Source: Vigna angularis (lineage: Eukaryota > Streptophyta > Magnoliopsida > Fabales > Fabaceae). From it: a stretch of 64,000 nt of DNA. The notes under the pieces were generated by a model, which worked only from the letters and a program-made list of their open reading frames with translations, did not search any database and had not been told where the DNA came from. Shown piece after piece: positions 59,175 to 64,000 of the stretch (its first letter is position 1; each line of letters opens with the position of its first letter). Position numbers and translations under genes: made by a program. The DNA lies in NCBI RefSeq assembly GCF_016808095.1, contig NC_068973.1, forward strand, positions 15,806,501 through 15,870,500. The letters run 5' to 3'.

Positions 59175-60545
59175 TTACAAAGGCAAACATGGTAATGATA
59201 AGAAGGAGAGTTCATCCACTTCAAATGTTTTCTCCCCTTGAAGTGGTGGACTGACATAAAAGGATTGTATTTCATGAAAGGTGACATCCATGGCGATAAA
59301 GACGTGACGACTTTGACGATGATAACATTTGTACCCTTTTTTTATTAAAAGGATACCCAATAAAGACATGTTTAAGAGCTCCAATATCTAATTTACTACG
59401 GTTAGGATGATGAGAGTGAACAAAAACAATACATCTAAAGACTCGACTAGGTAGACTTGACATTACAGGGGAAGAAGAAACAAAAGACAATAGAGACTCT
59501 ATAGGACTAATGTCATTTAATATACGAGTAGATAACCTGTTGATGAGATATGTGGTAGTTAACACAGCTTCTCTACAACATCTGAAAAAGAAGAGCTCTA
59601 CTTACTTCAAGAAGATGACGATTCTTTCATTCTACAACCCCGTTTGGTTGAGGAGTGTTGACACGTGTCAGCTCATGAACAATACCATTATGAGACAAAA
59701 TCTTGAAAAATTCATTTTTTACATATTCAGTACCATTATCAGACCTTATTCTTTTGATATTTTTTCAAAATTGATTTTGGAGAAGACGAAAAAGATTAAC
59801 AAAGATTTGGAAAACTTCTAATTTATTTTTTATAAGATATGTCCACGTGAGACGAACACAATCGTCAATAAAAGTAACAAACCATTTGCATCTAGAAATA
59901 AATTCTAGGATAAGTCCCCAAACGTCAAAGTGAATTACATAAAATTGAGAATTACTCTTTTTATTACTAATAGGATAAAGCACGATGGTGTTTTGACAAC
60001 TGACAAATATCACAATTAAAATACTCAATAGACTCCTAGGTAAACAAATGGGGAAATAAAGACTTGATAAGATTGAATGAAGGATGCCAAGCCTTTTATG
60101 ATGTAACCGAATTTAGGAATTTGTCCACATCTTGGATGTAGCTTGTTGACTCATGATTTTCTCCTTAGTAGTTAAAATTTTCTCCCCCGTGGCAAGGTCT
60201 TCAAAAACACAATAAGTTGAGAAAAATATTACTTAACAATTTAAATCTCTTTGTAAGTTTGTGCATAGAGATAAGACTATTGGCTAATTCTAGAAATGAT
60301 CATTCGTAATAAGTATATGACAATTTGCAATTGTAATAAATTGTCCTCTATTTGTTTTACCATATGAGTCAAAGGACACACGAAAAGGTGTCATATGATC
60401 AGTTGCTCCTGAATCAAGAATCTAAATACCTTGAGACACATAACCAACAATATTGAGATAAATCTTACCTTTCATGGACATAGTAAATGCTTTAGAAGGC
60501 CCACTCATTGATTCAATCATTTCTTTCAAGTGCTCAATAGTTCCG
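59175..60545 (-). pseudogene. Copia gag-pol fragment (protease, integrase), broken
   Basis: In minus-strand order, LKEMIESMSGPSKAF (60545-60500) is the end of gag. ILDSGATDHMT (about 60385-60420) is the protease active site, with a stop in place of the residue before it. A GAG-pre-integrase block near 60090-60000 contains FNCDICQLSKHHR, with a one-base frameshift and a stop. Integrase core sequence follows at 59950-59830 (VIHFDVWG, RCKWFVTFIDDCVRLTW) and at 59565-59280 (YLINRLSTRILNDISP, LDIGALKHVFIGYP, FIAMDVTFHE). Copia pol would cut, integrate and copy the element. This copy has several frameshifts and lacks reverse transcriptase and RNase H. Confidence 0.88.
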
Positions 60546-60630
60546 CCTTATAAGTTTTCATATCTAAAGTCATAAACGATCAGCGACAGTGGGTACTGTT
60601 GTAACGGAAACAAAGCTCCCAAGATCGGGA

Positions 60631-60643
60631 GCTCTAGTACCAA
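60631..60643 (-). other. Primer-binding site of the copia element
   Basis: TTGGTACTAGAGC on the minus strand directly follows the LTR end (TTTTTCA), close to the TTGGTATCAGAGC initiator-Met site. Confidence 0.6.
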
Positions 60644-60645
60644 CT

Positions 60646-60861
60646 TGAAAAAGAGAATGACTTTACTATTTTCATTCATATCAATTACATTCTCCTTACC
60701 TCTATTTGTAGCCATATAATCTTCTAAAAAAGGAAAATACAGAAAAAATATACTGAAAAATAATCTAGAAAATCCTACAGATATTTTCTTTAACTAAGAA
60801 GATTCTATAAATATTTTCTCTAATTAAAAGTATTCTATAAATATTTCCTCTAATTACAACA
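60646..60861 (-). repeat. Copia 5' LTR, 216 bp
   Basis: Minus-strand ends TGTTGTAATTAGAGG and TTTTTCA. It contains repeats of a TTAGAGAAAATATTTATAGAAT-like unit, as in short Tork-type LTRs. The partner LTR was not found. Confidence 0.65.
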
Positions 60862-61430
60862 TGATTAATCCCTTTAAAAAGTACATTTAGAAGAATAAAA
60901 GAAAATATAAAATTTGGGAATCACCCACCATTAGAACTGTCAAATCAACCCCTTTAATAAGATTTGGCCCTAGCCCATTTAGGTTGGGGCAAAAAAGTCC
61001 ACAGGGCCAAAAAAATCCCATTATTAAAAAAGCCTACAGGGCTAAACCCCCACCCCCCCCCCTCCCCCACCAAAAACCCTATGGGTCAGGGCCAGCGCAT
61101 GGGCCTTCCTAGTATAAATTATTTGAACATTTTTGTCTCTATATCTTTCTTTATAACGAGTTATTGATAGTCCTTTTCTGAAACAAATAAAAAATTAGAG
61201 TTTACCCTTACAAGCTACAAGAACTTTGATTTTCAGAAAGCATAATGTACCATTTGTTCAAAGAACTCGAAGTAGGTATAATTTTCTAAATTAACAAGCA
61301 CCACTTTTCACTATAAAGTTTTCTCATTTAGCTAAATGAAGTGTATAAGGAATTTGCCTCATTCTTTCCACTTCCTCTAAGTATATTTTAGATCTTGATA
61401 CTAGTTACATCATACCAACTTATGTGATTT
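60862..61430. other. Spacer with a possible hAT end and a C-rich run
   Basis: TAGAACTGTCAAATCAACCC at 60928 resembles the TAGAGCTGTCA end of the hAT element at 35236-36184, but no partner end is clear. A C-rich run (CCCCCACCCCCCCCCCTCCC) lies near 61049. Confidence 0.45.
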
Positions 61431-61440
61431 TATGAGGCAG

Positions 61441-62643
61441 GTAGTTTTGTTGAATGAGAATACAGAATCTCACACAATTAAACTTGGACTTCATCTATCT
61501 GAATCTTGTACTGACATGGAGATCATATCACTAACTTCCACTAAGCAAAGCAAGCATAAACAAGATTCTTTCATTTTTCTTGGGAAGTCAAGCCATCTAT
61601 ATTTGTATGACGATAGTTTGATTGAGAAGTATCTGCTACAATGTCAATCTAAGTCCACGCCTTCACTTCCAAGGGAAGTAATTGTGAAGTTACCACTGAT
61701 AGAATCAAGCATCACAACAGCAAAATTTTTCTCCAACAATTCTAATCTGTTTAATTCTAAAGATGAGGTAATAGGGTTTCGAAACTATAATTCTTTATTT
61801 ACCATAGTCATTTTGTTTGCAGTCCACCTTTTTGTAAATCCATTGATTTGGACCTTGTTTGTCTTTGCTACTTAGTAATACACACAGTTGTTCAAAAGCT
61901 ATCCAATGTTTGTTCCTGTTGAAACAAATCAGAAAGATGGCATTAGCCTAAGTTTGGTCAAATTTATAGATTTTCCAAAGTTCAAAACTTATACATAATT
62001 GGACACAACAATGGAGCCATAACCTTATGGGATTCTTCATGCCCCATCTTCACTCTGATTTTGAAATTTAAGCAATAAGTAATACTTTTATCAGTCACAC
62101 TAACTCTCAAGTTGCATTCAATGGAAAATAATTAGTTTGTACAACAAAATTTCCATACAAAAATGTTAGCTTTACTAACAGCCTCCCGTTTGTTATAAAT
62201 AAATTGCCTGCATAATATGCAAAATGCTCCTTTTGTCTTCTTGTGAGATACATTTAGCTCTTTCCAAAAGAAGCTACTTTCATATGCAAACCATCAGCCA
62301 ACTTATTTGTCTAGATAGTTAGAGTTATTGATTTCATTAGCTAATCATGGCAATGTTTTGTGTTGAAGTATTAGATTAATAAGGAAATTATTGAATGCTC
62401 TTATAAATCCCTATAACCAAGTAAATGTTGAATAGCCAAGTACACATCAAGATAATATCAACTTTAAGCTCAAGCAAGCTCTAGGCTAAAGGTGATTTAT
62501 TCTTTTCTAAGTATTTAAAAATTTTACTTATTTATTTTCTGTGTTTTTATTATTTGTTTCCTCCATCTCAATCTAGAGTGAAAATGATTGTTCATTAATT
62601 GGAATATCATTGACAACATTATACTTTGATGCATGTTCTTCTT
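61441..62643 (+). pseudogene. Lgl/tomosyn-type WD40 gene fragment, intron-containing pseudogene
   Basis: Three exon-like blocks fall in family order on the plus strand. The first, about 61441-61770, reads VLLNENTESHTIKLGLHL, SCTDMEII, DSFIFLGKSSHLYLYDDS and STPSLPREVIVKLPL. The second, about 61876-62075, reads SYPMFVPVETNQKDGISLS, then NLYIIGHNNGAITLWDSS in another frame. The third, from about 62577, reads SENDCSLIGISLTTLYFD. These match plant lethal-giant-larvae/tomosyn-like WD40 proteins, which regulate SNARE-mediated secretion. Block 2 has a one-base deletion near 61970 and a nonsense codon (TAA) as its last codon. Block 1 is followed by GTAATAG and block 2 by GTAATAC donors, so introns are retained and it did not arise by retroposition. 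No upstream or downstream exons were found. Confidence 0.8.
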
Positions 62644-63201
62644 TTTCTTTCTTTTTTTCCCATTCTCTCCACCTTAAAGTCTAAAGCATATTATCATCTT
62701 TACATTTCACAAAATTTCAACTTTTACCCTCTTATGCCCCCACATAACCCTCAACTTTTTTCACGAACACACGAGTTAAGGATTCATATATAGGAGGTGT
62801 CTTTTGCCAAAAATTATATCATCATCACCATTTCCTACCCTTTGAAGCCTTTTATCAAATAGTACATAAACTTGCTTGGTCTTGTACATTTCAACTTGTA
62901 TATAAGGCATTTATATTCACCCTTTTGTAAGACAAAGTTGGAAAACGACACAAGCACAACAATTCTTATTTCATATAAGAAAACTGAAAATTGGGTCACA
63001 ACAATTCTTAGAAAAAACACGAAAAGTATTTGAAAGTCACTACTAACCTTGAGAAAACTGATGTCGTCCACTATGCACTACCGTCTGTCGTCGACTCTGT
63101 GCTACCGTCTATCGTCGACTCTATGTTGCGATTGTTGTCTAGCTCTTAAGCATGTGTTTGTTCAGAAGATGAGAATAGTTCAAGGTTGTGTTGTGGGAGC
63201 T
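62644..63201. other. Unassigned sequence
   Basis: No coding or repeat family was recognised. A short tandem near 63076-63122 repeats CGTCGACTCT and TGCTACCGTCT words. Confidence 0.5.
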
Positions 63202-64000
63202 TGATAACAGTTGAAAAACTGTTATTTTCATGCTTAAAATTGATATTAAAAGCAACCTTTAGACTTAGAAACTAGCTTGAAATCAATGCTTTTATCTATA
63301 TTTTCAGAAATAAGAGAGCTGGACAGGTTTATGCTTGATTTAAGTGTTTTTGTGCAGGTTTTGAGGTGAATTTAGTGAAAGAAGTGAAGAAGGAGAGAAG
63401 TGGAATCATAAAAGGAAGCAAAGAGTGCAAAAAGAGAAGTCGAAGGCACCGCTCAGCGGCATTTTACCGCTGAGCGGCACTCAGGAGGTCACGGGAGGTC
63501 CGCTGAGGGGCAAACTGGCCGCTGAGGGGAAGAAAAGTGAAGCGAGGTCACCGCTGACCGGTATTTACCGCTGAGCGGCACTTTTTGGGCTTGGGCTTTT
63601 GTAATCTTTTGTAACTCTAGAATAGTATATAAGGACTTGCACGTCCTAGGGTTAGACATCTTTGGCAGAAACGAGGCAAACACTCTCTCTTTCACCCCTT
63701 TGAAGGAGGATCTTGGATGCTCAGGCTACCTCTTCACCTTTTTAGGGTTTATTCTTTCATTCTTTCATTGTTCATCTAGGTTCACCATGAATATGGTGAA
63801 CTAAACCTTGTATGTTTGTTGGGGAATCAATGTAATCTCTTGAAGCTCTCATATATGGAATTTATGCTTGCATCTTAATCTAAGACTTATGCTTTCTTTC
63901 ATCATTAGTTAGGGTTTTTCCTCTTTGCTTAATGCTTGCATTGTTTAACTCATTATATTGCATGATTATTGGTTTTGTCGATACGGACACGTACGGGGAA
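63202..64000 (+). mobile_element. Gypsy-like LTR, cut by the window edge
   Basis: It starts TGATAACAGTTG and is homologous, in the opposite orientation, to the LTRs at 28228-31918 and 56739-58013. It shares AAAATTGATATTAAAAG, the GTATATAAGGACTTGCACG promoter-like block (TATA at about 63628), CCTTTGAAGGAGGAT and TTCACCATGAATATGGTGAA. It carries CCGCTCAGCGG / CCGCTGAGCGG palindromic words at 63450-63580. The LTR end and any attached interior lie right of the window. Confidence 0.85.

Larger units (their letters stand above)
58901..60861 (-). mobile_element. Degenerate Ty1/copia element with a short LTR
   Basis: On the minus strand there is a 216-bp LTR (60646-60861), then a primer-binding site, protease, GAG-pre-integrase zinc finger and integrase sequence. 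The element fades out near 58.9 kb before reverse transcriptase. The orientation is opposite to the larger Sirevirus-like element. It is full of stops and frameshifts. Confidence 0.8.

Noticed and set aside
1..64000. tRNA, rRNA or snRNA genes
   Set aside because: I looked for cloverleaf-type GC-rich 70-90 bp blocks and rRNA cores and saw none; tRNA-like matches are only the primer-binding sites of retrotransposons. A tRNAscan or Infernal run would be decisive.

Overview
This window looks like plant nuclear DNA, most likely from a phaseoloid legume (Vigna or Phaseolus type). It has AT-rich intergenic DNA, spliced genes with GT-AG introns, plant-specific gene families, and a dense layer of LTR retrotransposons, Mutator-like elements (MULEs) and hAT elements. 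The legume assignment is inference from the style of the repeats (Sirevirus-like LTRs with ATCGAT motifs, LTRs rich in GCGCTCAGCGC) and was not tested by alignment.

The left 20 kb is the genic part. Two real genes lie on the minus strand. The first (928-4672) encodes a plant coiled-coil/WD40 protein; six exons could be joined in frame and the 3' end is missing from the window. The second (12666-19066) is a complete 14-coding-exon MEI2-like RNA-binding protein gene of the AML1/AML4 clade, about 970 aa with three RRMs, one GC-AG intron, one NAGNAG acceptor and a 6-aa uORF. Two non-autonomous MULEs sit around and between them: 5037-6420 with a perfect 9-bp target duplication, and 9280-10848 with a near-perfect one.

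From 20.5 kb to 25.7 kb the DNA is AT-rich and no gene is seen. From 25.7 kb to the right edge almost everything is transposon-derived. There are Ty3/gypsy remnants (25.7-28.2, 42.5-43.2, 46.4-46.6, 51.5-53.3 kb) and a deleted, non-autonomous gypsy-like LTR element (28228-31918, minus) carrying a spaced palindromic minisatellite. Solo or partial LTRs of the same superfamily lie at 56739-58013 and 63202-64000. Sirevirus-like LTRs lie at 32257-33616, 34719-37064 (split by a 949-bp hAT element) and 43921-45371 (minus). A Sirevirus-like element at 47129-51390 still has an open 556-aa gag, but it has no pol and carries instead a separate 'plant transposon / envelope-like' ORF. A degenerate copia element lies on the minus strand at about 58.9-60.86 kb.

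Two broken host-gene copies are present. One is an AGC-kinase (D6PK/PVPK-1-like) fragment captured by a MULE (37376-39631), which is itself interrupted by a second MULE (37630-38763) with a perfect 9-bp duplication. The other is an intron-containing Lgl/tomosyn-type fragment at 61441-62643. No rRNA, tRNA or CRISPR locus was recognised. The most unusual features are the gag + envelope-like element without pol, the nested gene-capturing MULEs, and several LTR families that each carry arrays of short palindromes.
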